Assembly (NCBI GenBank): GCA_030847615.1
Contig: JAUMIR010000005.1
Location: forward strand, 171,210,596-171,274,595
Direction of reading: 5' to 3'
Length of the DNA: 64,000 nt
Source of the DNA: Gambelia wislizenii
Taxonomy: Eukaryota; Chordata; Lepidosauria; Squamata; Crotaphytidae
Below the pieces are notes generated by a model that was given only the letters and a program-made list of their open reading frames with translations, was not told the DNA's origin and did no database searches. The position numbers and the translations under genes are program-made. Position 1 is the first letter of the stretch, and every line of letters begins with the position of its first letter. Below, one piece after another: positions 22,247 through 33,512 of the stretch.

Positions 22247-22995
22247 CAGTTTATTTACACCTTTGGAGGCCGGTGTGTGCCTTTGTTTCTTTGCCTTGGT
22301 TTGACCTCATCAGAAGATGCCCGTTGGCCGTGGCTAGCCAACCAGGTAGTTGGGATAGCTTTCGTTAAGCCACCTTTTCTAGGCCCCTCTCCATATGGAG
22401 CAAGCAGTGCTCTCCTTAAAAAAGGCTGCTTGGTCGTTCAGGATGCTGCCGAACAAGACTGTCATCTCCCGGGTCAGCCTCGAACGACCAAAGTCCAGAA
22501 CCGCCTGCATGCAGGATTGAGTCTGCAGCTTCCAGTGCATCTTTACACCTGTTGTTTCGTCCCTCACCTATCGCTACAGGGCTTTTTTGGAATTGTCCTT
22601 CGAGCCTGTGCAATGGATTTTTCTGGTGGAGCGCAGCGTGCACAGAACTGGCCTCACCCTTTAAACCAAATGTACATTTGCTGTGGCCTTGTGACCATGG
22701 ATGGTAGCAGCAAGGTCCTCAGGTTGTAGGTTTGATTAGTTTCTTTCTCTTAGATGGTTGACCTTACATGGTTGGACGAGCACCATCTGCCCAGGTTTGG
22801 GATTAGTTTTCCTTCTCCTGGGATGGTTGCCATAAGGCTAGAGAGCCCATCCTGCCCTTTGACACTCTTTGTCGGACCCTTCGGTTTTGACCTGTCTGGC
22901 ATGGGAGACCTTACTGGTGGCTATTATGCCACCGCCAGCATAGCTCAAAACATCATTAGAGTACGCAAGCCTCTCTCCCACGACAAGGGGGCATC

Positions 22996-23077
22996 AATGG
23001 AGAGGTACAAGTACAAGTAGCTCTGTGTCTAATGGTACAATGGAGAGGTACAAATCCAAGTAGCTCTGTGTCTAATG
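22996..23077. repeat. 39-bp direct tandem duplication
   Basis: AATGGAGAGGTACAA...AGCTCTGTGTCTAATG occurs at 22996-23034 and again at 23039-23077, with three mismatches. It lies at the 5' boundary of the LINE and could include its target duplication. Confidence 0.85.
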
Positions 23078-23089
23078 ACACAAATGGAC

Positions 23090-23280
23090 TCAAGATGAAA
23101 GGATTTCAGCTGCTGACATGTTCAAATGTGAAAATCATCCTAAGCTGCACAACACATATAGGAACACAGAATGTGAGAAGCATGAATCAGGGGAAAGTAG
23201 ACATTGTAAAATAAGATATGGACTGTGTAAACATTGCAATACTTGGAGTGACTGAGCTAAAACAGACAGGAATGGGACAA
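23090..23280 (+). mobile_element. BovB-type RTE LINE, N-terminal fragment
   Basis: The plus strand encodes IGTQNVRSMNQGKVDIVK and then, after a stop, NIAILGVTELKQTGMGQF, the start of a BovB-like endonuclease. It stops abruptly at 23280 where the DIRS body begins. It is the missing N-terminal partner of the antisense fragment at 17757-18343. Confidence 0.8.
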
Positions 23281-23445
23281 TTCAGCTTCTGATCACTCTG
23301 GTTTTGACCCATTTCTGACTCTTGACAACGATTTTGGTTTCCTCCCTCGGCTTTGGCATTACCTCAGATACCGATTCCTGACCTCGGACTTTCCTTGACT
23401 ACGATTTTTCTTCACTGCGCTTATTATTGCTGTTATTGTGAGTAA

Positions 23446-25735
23446 AATGTCGGGGAAAAGAGCCTTTAAACGCTGCGTAATTTGTCAAGTGAAGCTTCCA
23501 AGTGTGGATGGTCATTCCCGCTGTTTAATATGTTTGGGTGAGACTCATAACGTTGACGCATGCGTTCATTATAAGGCTTTTACACCACAAGCTCGCAAAC
23601 ATAGGCTCTTGTGCCTGAAGTCTTCTGTATGAGAAAGCCTTACTCCTGGCTTCAGCTCCGGCCTCTACTTCTGCTTCAGCTCCTCCATCTGAGCCCCGAG
23701 GCTGTGGACGCTCCCGATCTACTTCATCGAAGGGCCAAAAACGTCGTCGGTCCCGAAGCACGTCGAGGCACCGTTCCACTGCTTCTGATCCGGAGGCTCT
23801 CCATTCCTCCCTTCAGCATGCATCCTTGGATTCGGCTCAGGATAGATCGACACTGACTTGACAGACACTCCCATCGACATTGAAGGCTGCCCCTCAGGAT
23901 GGGGCTCCGGCCACCACCGAGGCCCGTCCCAGTGCTGAGTCTGCCTCTTCTCAGTCTTTGAAGAAGTGAAAAGAGAAGCATCTCTCCAAGCATGACTCTA
24001 CTAAGTCCAAGACTAAGACAAAGGAGGGCTCAAAGAAATCTAAGCCCATGGAAGCTGCTGCTCCAGACATTTCCCCTCGCCGATCAACTGATGTTGAGGG
24101 CACCTTTGTCCGACCTTTGCCTGTTTCCACTCCAACGGAACCTGAGACTCGTTGGTGATGTACACCATCGGGATCGGTGAAGATTGTGGCGACCGAGGTC
24201 CCGTCGGGTACTGGCACTGAGAGGTCCCCTAGGCATCTCGAAGCATCTCCTGCTCTGGTCGTGTTGAGGGCTCAACTACTGGAGCGCCACTCTTTGGACG
24301 AAGAGGTGGAGGTCATCAAGGCCGAAGTAGTGCCTCAAAGTCGTACGCCTTCTGCAATCTGTGATAATATTGCGGCCTATTCCGCCTATGATCTTGCCCG
24401 ATCCATCTGCAGGGCAAGCTTCGGGTCACCCACGGGTTCACAGATCTTCACACCGAGAGGTGATGTCCTTGACACCACCATTACGGGCCGCTCGATTGCT
24501 CGATCCCCACGCCTGGTCGACCTGGATGTTGCCAAACCAGTTTCAAAGAGGGATGCTGTAATCCAGGTCTCTCCTCCTGAACATTGCCCTCTACCTCGGA
24601 CCCCTCCAGCCCTGCAGCCCTGATATCCCACACCACCGCGGGACCGTAGTCCTTCATCAGAGGAATCGACCTCATCTTCAGCCACGTCTTGGGACCTGTA
24701 CCGACCATATCTCCCATCACCAAAACCCGAGTTGATGGAGGATGATTTTGCCTCTCCAACTGATGATATTCGTGCCTTTGGAGAGCAAATGGTCCTGATA
24801 ACCCACATGTTGGATCTTAAGTTGGAAGAATCAGCGACCGATCCCGTGGGACCAATTTTCCAATGGATCCAGTCAAAGGCACCCCCGACGGCTTCCACCC
24901 CGGTACTACACTCGTTGTTGAAGATTGCACAGCGGTCCTGGGAGAATCCCTCGTCTATCCAGTCGACATTTAAGAAAATAGATTGACTGTACCGTGTCGG
25001 TGGCGAGCATGTGGATTGGCTCCAGAACCATCCAAGGCCGAATTCTGTGGTCATCGAGGTCACACAGAACAAGAAACAACGCCAGCCCCTATCTCCACCA
25101 GACCCAGAGTGCAGGAAACTGGATATTGTTGGGAAGAAAATTTACTCGGTAGCTGGTCTGAGCTTCCATGTAGCAAATTATTCGGCTTCCATGGGAGCTT
25201 ACCAGCAGGTCCTATGGGAGAGAATGAGTCATCTCATCTAGGACCTCCCAGAGGAATGACGTAGGATGGTGGAGGGCATACAATCTGAGGCCCAGTCCCT
25301 TGCGGGACTACAGATGAATTCGGCCCGTCATGTGGCAGACTGTACAGTGAAAACCATCGCTGGTTCCACTGCGCTGTGTCGACATGCATGGTTGCATTCC
25401 TCGGGCCTTACACCTCAAGCCTCGGCCACCATAGAAGATCTGCCCTTTGACGAGTCTGGCTTATTCAATGGGTCAACCGACGAAAAGCTCGAGTTCACCC
25501 AAAAGATGAGGACCACTGCCAGGAAATATGGTATGGGCTCCACCTCTCAATACCATCCTAGAGGCAGATATTCCTGGCAAGCCTCATTGTATGGCCAACA
25601 GTTCTGCCGAGGGTACTCTGGCCTACCGCCGGTCCCATTACGTTACCTCTCCCTCTCTGGCCTCATCGGTAAGGAGCCCGGGCTCAGGTTCTAGATACCG
25701 CCAACCATTACGGCAACGATCCAGGGATCAGAGCC
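23446..25735 (+). pseudogene. DIRS gag-like protein, broken
   Basis: Starts MSGKRAFKRCVICQVKLP and shows two Cys pairs (CVIC and CLIC) followed by ETHNVDACVHYKAFTPQARK. This conserved N-terminus is shared with 55003 in the second DIRS copy. A long serine/proline-rich region follows with at least three frameshifts. Further on, YRVGGEHVDWLQNHPRPNSVV-type sequence (about 24988-25050) and WLHSSGLTPQASATIEDLPFD (about 25393-25455) mark the C-terminal half. It presumably forms the retroelement particle; I do not recognise a catalytic domain. Confidence 0.7.
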
Positions 25736-25949
25736 GGAAAATTTTTTGATTGCCTTGCTGATGCTGTTTCTGTTTTTTCTTAGACGCCTCTCTTCGGGGA
25801 TCGACTGTCCAACTTCCAAGAAGACTGGTCTCCTATAACATCAGACTGTTGGGTGCTTCAAATCATCCAGACTGGCTGTTGGATCGAGTTTGACACTCTA
25901 CCTCTGACGGGACTGGTTCAATCAACACCACCCTCCCCTCCTCCAGGAG

Positions 25950-27252
25950 TTGCACACTCTGTTGCAGAAGGGGGCCATCGAACCTGTCGACTCTGACCTT
26001 CACCACCTCTGCTTCTTCTCGAGGTACTTTCTGGTTACCAAGAAGGACGGCGGTCTATGCCCGATTCTCGACCTCCGTGGGGTGAACAAGTATATAGCCC
26101 CAAAGAAATTCAGAATGGTCACCTTGGCTTCCATCCTTTCGCTTCTGAAATGGAACGACTGGTTCGTCTCCATAGACCTGAAGGGCACCTATTTTCACAT
26201 CGGGATCCATCCGGCGCACAGGCGCTTCCTTGCGTTTCAGGTCGGGACCGAGGCCTTCCAATTCAGAGTGCTTCCTTTCAGCCTCTTGATTGCTCCTTGA
26301 GTCTTTACGAAGTGCATGGTGGTAGTGGCGGCTTTCCTTTGGCAACAGGGTGTGGTGATCTTCCCCTACATCGACAACTGGCTGATTGTGGCGGAGTCTC
26401 GACATCAGCTCGAACTCGATGTTGGCCTCACCTTAGATGCCTTAGACTACCTGGGGCTTGTTGTCAACATCGAAAAGTCTCAGCTCCAGCCGGCTCAAGT
26501 GATCCAATTCATTGGAGCTTGTCTAGACTCTAACTGCAGCGGCATACTTACCTTAAGACCGCTTCAGCACCCTTCTGTCCCTGATCCATACCTGCCATCG
26601 GTCCCGAAGTCTTCCTGCTCATTCAGTTCAGGTCCTTCTCGGTCACATGGCAGCCACGACGTACGTGACTCGCCTCGCCAGACTTCATTTCCGTCTGCTC
26701 CAACACTGGTTCCTGCAAGTGTTCAACCCTCTCCTCGATTCTCCAAACAAAATGCTTACAATGCCGCGGGCAGTTCAGCGGTCTCTGGACTGTTGACTGG
26801 TACCAGACAACGTCCTGTTGGGCATGCCGTTCGATCTTCCTCAGCCGAACGTATCTTTGACAACGGATACCTCAATGCAGGTATGGGGAGCGCACATTGA
26901 GTCCTATGAGATTCGAGGCTCTTGAAACAACGAAGAGCAAGCTCTCCATATCAACGTCCTGGAACTGCTCGCTGTCCAGAAAGCATTACGAGCCTTTGAA
27001 TCCTTGGTGAGGGGCAGGATTGTACTAGTACTGACAGACAACACCTCTGTCATGTACTACCTGAACAAGCAGGGAGGTACGAGGTCCCCCAACGTCTACA
27101 GCTCACACCGGACATCGGGGATTGGTGTGTCTGCAGGAATGTGTTTCTCCAATCCATCCACCTTCCCGGGGAGGAGGACACTCTTGCAGACGGACTCAGC
27201 CACTCAAGTCTCTCCATCCACAAGTGGCATCTACACAGATCAGTCACCTTAG
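25950..27252 (+). pseudogene. DIRS reverse transcriptase and RNase H, broken
   Basis: Contains FLVTKKDGGLCPILDLRGVN, SIDLKGTYFHIGIHPAHRRF, FRVLPFSLLIAP and, after a stop and frameshift, VVIFPYIDNWLIVAES. The polymerase signature is YIDN here instead of the YIDD kept in the copy at 56.9 kb, so a catalytic Asp is lost. The RNase H part is recognised from LNVLELLAVQKALRAFE-like sequence and VLVLTDNTSVMYYLNKQGG (about 27025-27080). Several frameshifts separate these blocks. Confidence 0.85.
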
Positions 27253-28706
27253 ACCTCTTTCGGAGCTGGGGTTTTCCTCAAGTGGACCTCTTCGCATCTC
27301 CCGAGAACACTCAGTGTCCCCAGTTCTGTTCCAGGCGACGCACTCCAGGATCGAGGGGAGACACATTCCTGTTCCAATGGTCAGGCCCGTTACTTTACCT
27401 GTTCCCTCCATTCTCACTACTGACGAGTGATTGCCAAGTTTCGTTGGGATCGAGCAAACGCCATCCTCATTGCCCCATGGTGGCCTCGACAGCCATGGTT
27501 TGCGACTGCTACACATGTCCAAGCGTCGCTTCATCCGTCTGCCATCCCGTCTGGATCTGTTCACCATTCACGAGGGCATGGTCAGACATCCCGACCTAGA
27601 CACTCTCCGTCTGACGGCATGGAGGCTGATTCTGTGATTCAACCTTCGGGTTCAAGTCTCTCGGGTTCGTCCTCGGTACTGAGGCAACCTGCGTCTCCCC
27701 ATCCAGACGTTCAGGCTGTCATCGATGCTGCACAAAGACCGTCTACTCGAAAGTCATACCACTATAAGTGGAAGAAGTATGAAGCCTTTCTAGCCTCCCG
27801 AGGACCGAGTCCTGAACCATTCTCCATTCCAACTGTACTGGAGTTTCTTCTCCAACTGTCTTCAGCGGGCCTATCGCTTTCATCGATCCGGTGCTACCTG
27901 GCAGCTATCTCTGTCGAGTTCCAGGCGAGAGGATGTCCGTCCCCCTTTGTTGATGCGACGGTAAAGAAATTTTTGAAAGGCTTCGCCAACCTGCACCCTC
28001 CGGTGACCGAACCGACCCTGGCTTGGAGCCTCGAACTGGTCCTTTCACAGCTGGTTCGCCAACCGTTCGAACCTTTGGCTTCTACTGATCTGCAACTCCT
28101 ATCCTGGAAGACTGCTTTCCTTGTGGCCATCACTTCGGCGCATTGGGCTGGTGAGCTCTGTGCCTTGAGGTCTGATCCTCCATACACTGCGTTCCATGAG
28201 CACAGAGTGGTGCTTCGTCCCGACATCTCCTTCCTTCCGAAGGTGGTGTCCAGCTTCCATCTCTACTAATCCATCACTCTCCCTGCTTTGATGCAGGACC
28301 CGCAGGACGAATTCGAACGCACCCTTCACCTCATGGATGTAAGAAGGGCTTTAGCCTTCTACATTCAATGGACTGCGTCCCACAGGAAGTCACCCAGACT
28401 GTGTCCTATGCTGAGTCGAAGCTCGGAGAGCCCATTTCCTCGCAATGGCTATCGAAGTGGGTGAGGTCGACCATTGCTCTCTGCTACGAACTGGCAAAGA
28501 AACCTCTGCCATCACGGATTCGAGGACACCCTACGAGAGCTGTCTCCACTTCGACAGCTTTTCTCTCTGGAGTGCCTCTAGAGGACATTTGCAGAGCTGC
28601 AACCTGGTCATCACCTTTGACTTTTATTTTGCACTACAGGCTTGACTCTCGTTCTAGGAACGAGGCTGCCTTTGGGAAGGCTGTACTGTTATCTTCTATT
28701 CAATGA
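27253..28706 (+). pseudogene. DIRS methyltransferase-like and tyrosine recombinase region
   Basis: Begins with FRSWGFPQVDLFASPENTQC and WSGPLLYLFPPFSLL, the DAM-methylase-like block of DIRS elements. The recombinase follows: SYHYKWKKYEAFLASRG and GLSLSSIRCYLAAISVEFQ (core-binding domain), then LLSWKTAFLVAITSAHWAGE, where the expected catalytic Arg is Trp. After a stop near 28267 the distal part has GHPTRAVSTSTAF (HxxR) and TWSSPLTFILHYRLD with the nucleophilic Tyr. The recombinase would insert a circular DNA intermediate. The loss of Arg and the stop show it is dead. Confidence 0.82.
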
Positions 28707-28849
28707 GTGAGTGTTCATGTTACCAAGTCACTGTTGTTATATATGCTTTGATCAGTTTACTTAAGAATGTGCTCTTAATGTTTCAATCTCAGGTGTCTGT
28801 ATATATGGTATACTTGGTGTAGGACATACCCGCCTCCAAGAGTGAAGCT

Positions 28850-29242
28850 TGCCAGTCTACACCCAGCTGTGTGATTCACAGAGACCACGAAGAAGATGGA
28901 CAGGTTGCTTACCTGTAACCATAGATCTTCGAGTGGTCTTCTGTGAATTCACACAGACCCGCCCATCCTCCCCTCTATGTCCTACTACATCATATAAACA
29001 TGCTTAATGTTCCTGATGCTGCAGATTGCAGCATCATTCAAGGAACTGAGGGGATTTAGGCAGGAAGCCCTTATAAGGGACCGTTAGGATGGGCAGAGTT
29101 ACTGCCAAAAATGTATCAAAGCATATTCTGCCTAGCGTTTCTAGAAGGTTCCGATGCTCTGCGCAGGTGCAGGAGTAACCCAGCTGTGTGAATTCACAGA
29201 AGACCACTCGAAGATCTATGGTTACAGGTAAGCAACCTGTCC
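28850..29242 (+). repeat. DIRS right terminal repeat with internal complementary arms
   Basis: 28898-28956 and 29184-29242 are inverted copies of each other (GGACAGGTTGCTTACCTGTA ... and its complement). The sequence between repeats the CCTTATAAGGG and GGATGGGC blocks of the left end in inverted orientation. This is the DIRS pattern of inverted termini plus an internal complementary region used to circularise the DNA. A perfect donor-like CAG/GTAAGC lies at 29226-29233. Confidence 0.8.
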
Positions 29243-29795
29243 TTCTATTTAGTCCCCTTATTTCCAATTTTATACTTATTTCTAGTTACTAAATCTACTT
29301 TCCCTCCATCCAGTACTAGGTCTTAATGTATAATTTGTAATTCCACTTCTTTCTCTTTTCTTTCTTCTTCTTTGTTTCACTATACTCTTCTCCTTTATTA
29401 AATGAGATGGAACTATACATTTCTTATATAGTACTTTTCTTATACTTTCCATTTCATTATTTAACCCTTATATTCCCTGTTTTGATTTATTGTTTTAGCC
29501 TTTTTTTATTCTTCCAGATTTATCCCTGTAATAGGTCTCTGATATTTTTAAAAATAATTTATCACCTTTTCCCAGTCCTTATAAAAGTATTTAAGAGAAT
29601 TCTTTTTTAACAATGATGAGAGTTTATCAATTTCAATCATTTCTAATATTTTTAAGCTCCAGTCTTCAATGCTTGGTGTTTTTTTCCTCTTCCACAATTG
29701 TGCGTATAAAGTCCTTGCTGTTATTAACATATAAATCAAAACTCGTTCATAATGAAAGAAAATTATTATAAGATGCTCTACAGATAACATCTCAC
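29243..29795 (-). mobile_element. L1 LINE, antisense ORF2 C-terminus and 3' UTR
   Basis: The minus strand encodes ERVLIYMLITARTLYAQLWK followed by IEDWSLKILEMIEIDKLSSL, a typical L1 ORF2 C-terminus, then AT-rich 3' UTR reaching the DIRS edge at 29243. It continues in the opposite orientation at 29800-30010. Confidence 0.75.
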
Positions 29796-29799
29796 GGCA

Positions 29800-30010
29800 G
29801 AAAAATTATCAAAAATGTACTAAACCCAAAACTATCTATGCTGGAAATGCAGAAAAGCTAAAGGAATATACTTTCACATGTGGTGGAGTTGTCAAGAAGC
29901 TGAAAGATACTGGAAAAAGATACACAAACTTATAACTAATAAATATAAATATACCGATGAAACCAGAAATGTTCCTACTCAATATAATGACTGATCAGAG
30001 AATGATAGTC
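29800..30010 (+). mobile_element. L1 LINE fragment, opposite orientation
   Basis: The plus strand reads CWKCRKAKGIYFHMWWSCQE, the Cys/His-rich C-terminal motif of L1 ORF2, then MFLLNIMTDQRMIVWLLNRI. These residues come immediately before the segment encoded antisense at 29548-29790. The head-to-head layout is that of a 5'-inverted (twin-primed) L1 insertion. Confidence 0.7.
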
Positions 30011-31269
30011 TGGCTTCTTAACCGAATCGTGTCTGATTTGGGAAACCCTGTCAGCAGCTGGAGCAGTAAAGAAAACAGCATTGCTTCTTGCCTCACAGGA
30101 GGACACAATCCCACCAGCACAGAATGGTAGTGCTCTACCTTTCTGTAACCAAACAAATGCAGTCTATAAAGTTTCTTCCTAGTATATACTACACATTTTA
30201 AAATTATTTTTATTTTTCCCCAGTTCTATTTCATAGTCTGATGGAAGATTACAATATGTTCTCCTGTTAATCTGATGTGACACAGATAAGGTCTAGTGAT
30301 GGGATTATTTAAAAATAAAACACAATTACTTGATTTCTGTTTTATCTGATTTTTAAAATTGTGAGGCCAATATAGATTTATATAGCATAATGGGCATAAC
30401 TTTTGAAACTACCTTGCCTACCTCTTGTTTGAATTTGATAGCTGTATCACTGAATATTTGGCATTTCAGTGGATTTCCCTGTTGCCCAAATACCTCGATT
30501 GAAATAGGTAGAGAAAGCAAATATTATTCATGCATTATCTCACTAATTGTTTTGATTAAAAACCTTACTTCATTTGAAAGATAACAGTGCATAGGTATTA
30601 TCTGCAGTAACAGAACTCAGTAAAGCCTAGGCTCCTTGAAAGTAAGCACACATAACTACATGAAGAAGTAGATTTGTTCAAAAGGGAAAGGGGAGTAGGA
30701 ATGAAATACAGAGAAAACCCAAGTAACATTTAGTCAAAATGCAAACAGAGCCAAAAGAGAAGCTAAACCTGATTTATACAAACTGAAGTATGGCCCTCAT
30801 GCTGAAAGAACAACCACTGTAGGGCAATATAAATCTGTAAGGCACATAAGCCAAGTAATGAGTGAGATACGGCAAAAGAGATAATAGCCTGGTTTTAGCC
30901 CCCATCTAGAGAGCTTAGCAATTCCAGGTGGTTTCCATTGACCAATCACTGTCTTCTTGGACTTTGTGGAAGGGAAGCCCTCTGAGCAATGCAGCTGAAC
31001 CATTGAGCCTAATTAGTGAGGTTTTTGCTTGAAGGCTTGAGCCAGATTTTGATCACGCACAGCTGGCTTGAAGAGAATGGCTTTCTTCACAACATGCTTT
31101 TCTTCACCTGTACATCTTCCATTAAGAGTAACTGATTTTGTTACTGGTCACTGGAAGCTTAATGTGTAAGTCTGATGACTGAGGCATGTATCTCAAGCAA
31201 TCCAGTTGTGGTACAAAAGTGGTATGCAAGGACTACACATTCCCTTTGGTATCTAGTTTGACTCTAAGG
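30011..31269. other. No feature recognised
   Basis: AT-rich DNA without recognisable exons or repeat termini. Confidence 0.45.
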
Positions 31270-31489
31270 AGATTTTCAGACTACACTGTTATAGTGTTAC
31301 TATTCCACTTTAATTGCTCTGGCTTCCTCCTGTGGAATTCTGGGGTTTGTAGTTTAGTGAGGCCTAAGAGCTCTCTGGCTGAGAGTTGGAAATGCCCCTC
31401 CCTAAACTGCAAATCCCAGGATTCCGCAGGAGGCAGCCATAGCAAATAAAGTGGAATAGTAATACTATAACAGTGTTGTCTGAAAATCT
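31270..31489. mobile_element. Palindromic MITE, about 80-bp terminal inverted repeats
   Basis: Left TIR AGATTTTCAGACTACACTG matches the reversed right end AGATTTTCAGACAACACTG. Pairing continues through the TCCACTTTA and CTCCTGYGGAATYCTGGG blocks for about 80 bases. A relative with different outer ends lies at 59463-59667. It is non-coding and presumably mobilised in trans. The superfamily is not certain (hAT is plausible). Confidence 0.75.
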
Positions 31490-32230
31490 AGTAAGTCAAT
31501 GTGATCTCAACCCTTTCTCTTCCCATACTGAAGAATACTGCATCAAATCCTTATTGTTCCAGTCTGATGTGCATAGTGACCAATTCTTGGTCTTGGTATT
31601 CTGATTAAACTCCTTACAGTGCAATCCTTTAAAATCTAGATGGAATTTGCAAGTTTGGATCAATTCATACTCTGAATTTGATATTACTTTTCCTTATTAA
31701 ATGTAGCTATGTTGAACCACCTCATTACTAGTATAAAAACCTGACTGCAGTATGCTTCAATGATTATATATCTTTGTTTATTCAGAGATGATACAAATCC
31801 ATAAATTATTAGTTTTGACTGGCTTGCTGAGCACTATTGGTATATAAATAAGTTCCAACTTTAGAGACAGTGATTCAAGTGCAGTTTATATGGTACAGAC
31901 ATATTCGTGCTATGGCTTATATCTTAGTAATATCTTCTTACTACTCCCAATATACTACAGGTTTTTCAAAGCTCTCTAAATAACTTACTGCTGTAGCGAC
32001 TAAAGCTCTCAGTTCATATGGCTTAAAACTGTGTTTCAGATACCTTGGAATCTCCCTGACTCCCTCTTTCTTAAAGCCAAGTGATATTTCTGAAAACTGT
32101 ACTCCCCCCAAAGCCCTGTTTATCCATGGATAAATTGTTTGTAGTCTTTGCCATGGTAATGTTGTTTTCTCATAAGCATCTCAGCTTTACATTATACTCT
32201 AGGGCGTCAGGGTATATACTTGTCCTTATG
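31490..32230. other. No feature recognised
   Basis: AT-rich DNA without recognisable genes. Confidence 0.45.
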
Positions 32231-32238
32231 CCCTACGG

Positions 32239-32355
32239 CAGGGGTGGGCAGAGTATGGCCTTCCATACTTTGTTGGACTCCAGCTCCCGGCATTCCTCAC
32301 CACTGGCTGTGCTGTCTACGGCTGCAGTCCAAAAGATACACTTTGCCCACCCCAG
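32239..32355. mobile_element. hAT-like MITE with 8-bp target duplication
   Basis: The ends CAGGGGTGGGC and its near-complement GCCCACCCCAG are Charlie-type hAT termini. They are flanked by CCCTACGG (32231-32238) and CCCTATAG (32356-32363), an 8-bp duplication with two differences. The element is 117 bp and non-coding. Confidence 0.82.
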
Positions 32356-32363
32356 CCCTATAG

Positions 32364-33160
32364 TATAATTAAGAAACAATTGTCAGTACTCAAACTTTCA
32401 GCCCTAAGGGAGCACTTGATATCACTGGATGCCACGGATGTGGTTGTTTGTGTTCACACACACCTCATCCATGTCCCAATGATCTTACACAACATTTGAT
32501 GGTGAGCATGGGAGGCTTCAATTTCTCTCCCCCCCCCCCCGCCAATTGCAATGATCCTGTGGAAGATCAGTGATATCCTGCTTCAGATCAGGACCATAAA
32601 GCATTCAGGATCATAAAGCTCCCTTCCACCTGCTGCTTTTTAGTAGTAAACAAACCATGATGCCAGCTACTTTAGGGTCACTGAGAGTAGACATTCAGCA
32701 GCAGGGGTTGGGGGGGAAATTAGTGGACATGAGGAGGACATACAAACAGCCTGGGTGAAGCTCAGCTATGTCCCTGGTTTGCACATTATACACACCTACT
32801 GTAAGGAAACTCTTCCAGGATGTGGAGTCAACCAAAGATATATCATGTATGATCGCCTATTCAATGAAGTTACAGTATCCATGTAAGAGAATATGTTTCC
32901 ACATTAAAACAACAGAAAAATAGGACACTTTCTCCTTCTGTTTCAGTGGACCACTGAAGATTCCAAGGAACTAATCCAAGCAGCTTAGTCCATTTACAGA
33001 CTTTAGGTCCTGCCCTTCTGCAGAATGAAACTTCTGCAAATAGATTTAACACAGCTGGGTGTGTTTATAGCTTGAAATCAGGTCAAAAAAGACTACATTT
33101 TCCCATACAATCTTGCCTGGTCTTTGAGGTCTGTAGGGGAACCCTTACCTTTGGTCTCAC
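32364..33160. other. No feature recognised
   Basis: No gene. A C-rich run lies at 32528-32540. Confidence 0.45.
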
Positions 33161-33164
33161 CTCC

Positions 33165-33512
33165 TTATATGCACATTTTGTGAGGATGTGAAATAGGCCT
33201 TCTTGGTGGCTGCTCCAAGGCTATAAGAACCCTCTTCTAAGGGAAGCTTGGCTGGCTACATCTCTTATTCTTTGGCTGGATGGCAAAGACCTCTTTATTC
33301 TGGCATGCTTTCAGCAACAGATAGGTTGCTCAGGACAGGACTCTTAACAGGTAAGTGTTGTACTTTATAAATATTTTAACTGATGTGCTTTGATACTGCT
33401 TTAACATAGTTGAGTTTACTTCTACAATTTATTGTGTCTATATTTTTAATCATGTTTTGAGCTGCCTTGGGTTCCGAGTTTCATTAGAAAAGCAGGATAT
33501 AAAGCAAATAAA
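33165..33512 (+). mobile_element. L2 LINE 3' end
   Basis: The GGCCTTCTTGGTGGCTGCTC block and the terminal GAGCTGCCTTGGGTTC...GATATAAAGCAAATAAAT tail are the C-terminus and 3' tail of L2. It is 5' truncated and has no open frame. Confidence 0.7.

Larger units (their letters stand above)
19060..23010 (-). mobile_element. Nearly full-length APE-type non-LTR retrotransposon
   Basis: An antisense LINE of about 3.95 kb. Order on the minus strand: about 750 bases of 5' non-coding sequence (22247-23010), an APE endonuclease, a reverse transcriptase, a C-terminal zinc-finger-like region and a very short 3' end. A 5'-truncated sibling lies at 35238-36207. The protein layout is that of RTE-like LINEs, but I cannot assign the clade with certainty. 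The coding region is broken by several frameshifts, so it is inactive. Confidence 0.88.
23281..29242 (+). mobile_element. DIRS-type tyrosine-recombinase retrotransposon (element 1)
   Basis: About 6 kb of a DIRS element without its left terminal repeat, which lies inverted at 18344-18636. Gene order: gag-like protein (23446 on), reverse transcriptase (about 25950-26560), RNase H (about 26930-27080), a methyltransferase-like region (about 27250-27510), tyrosine recombinase (about 27620-28650), and a right terminal repeat with an internal complementary region (28790-29242). All coding parts carry stops or frameshifts. Confidence 0.9.
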
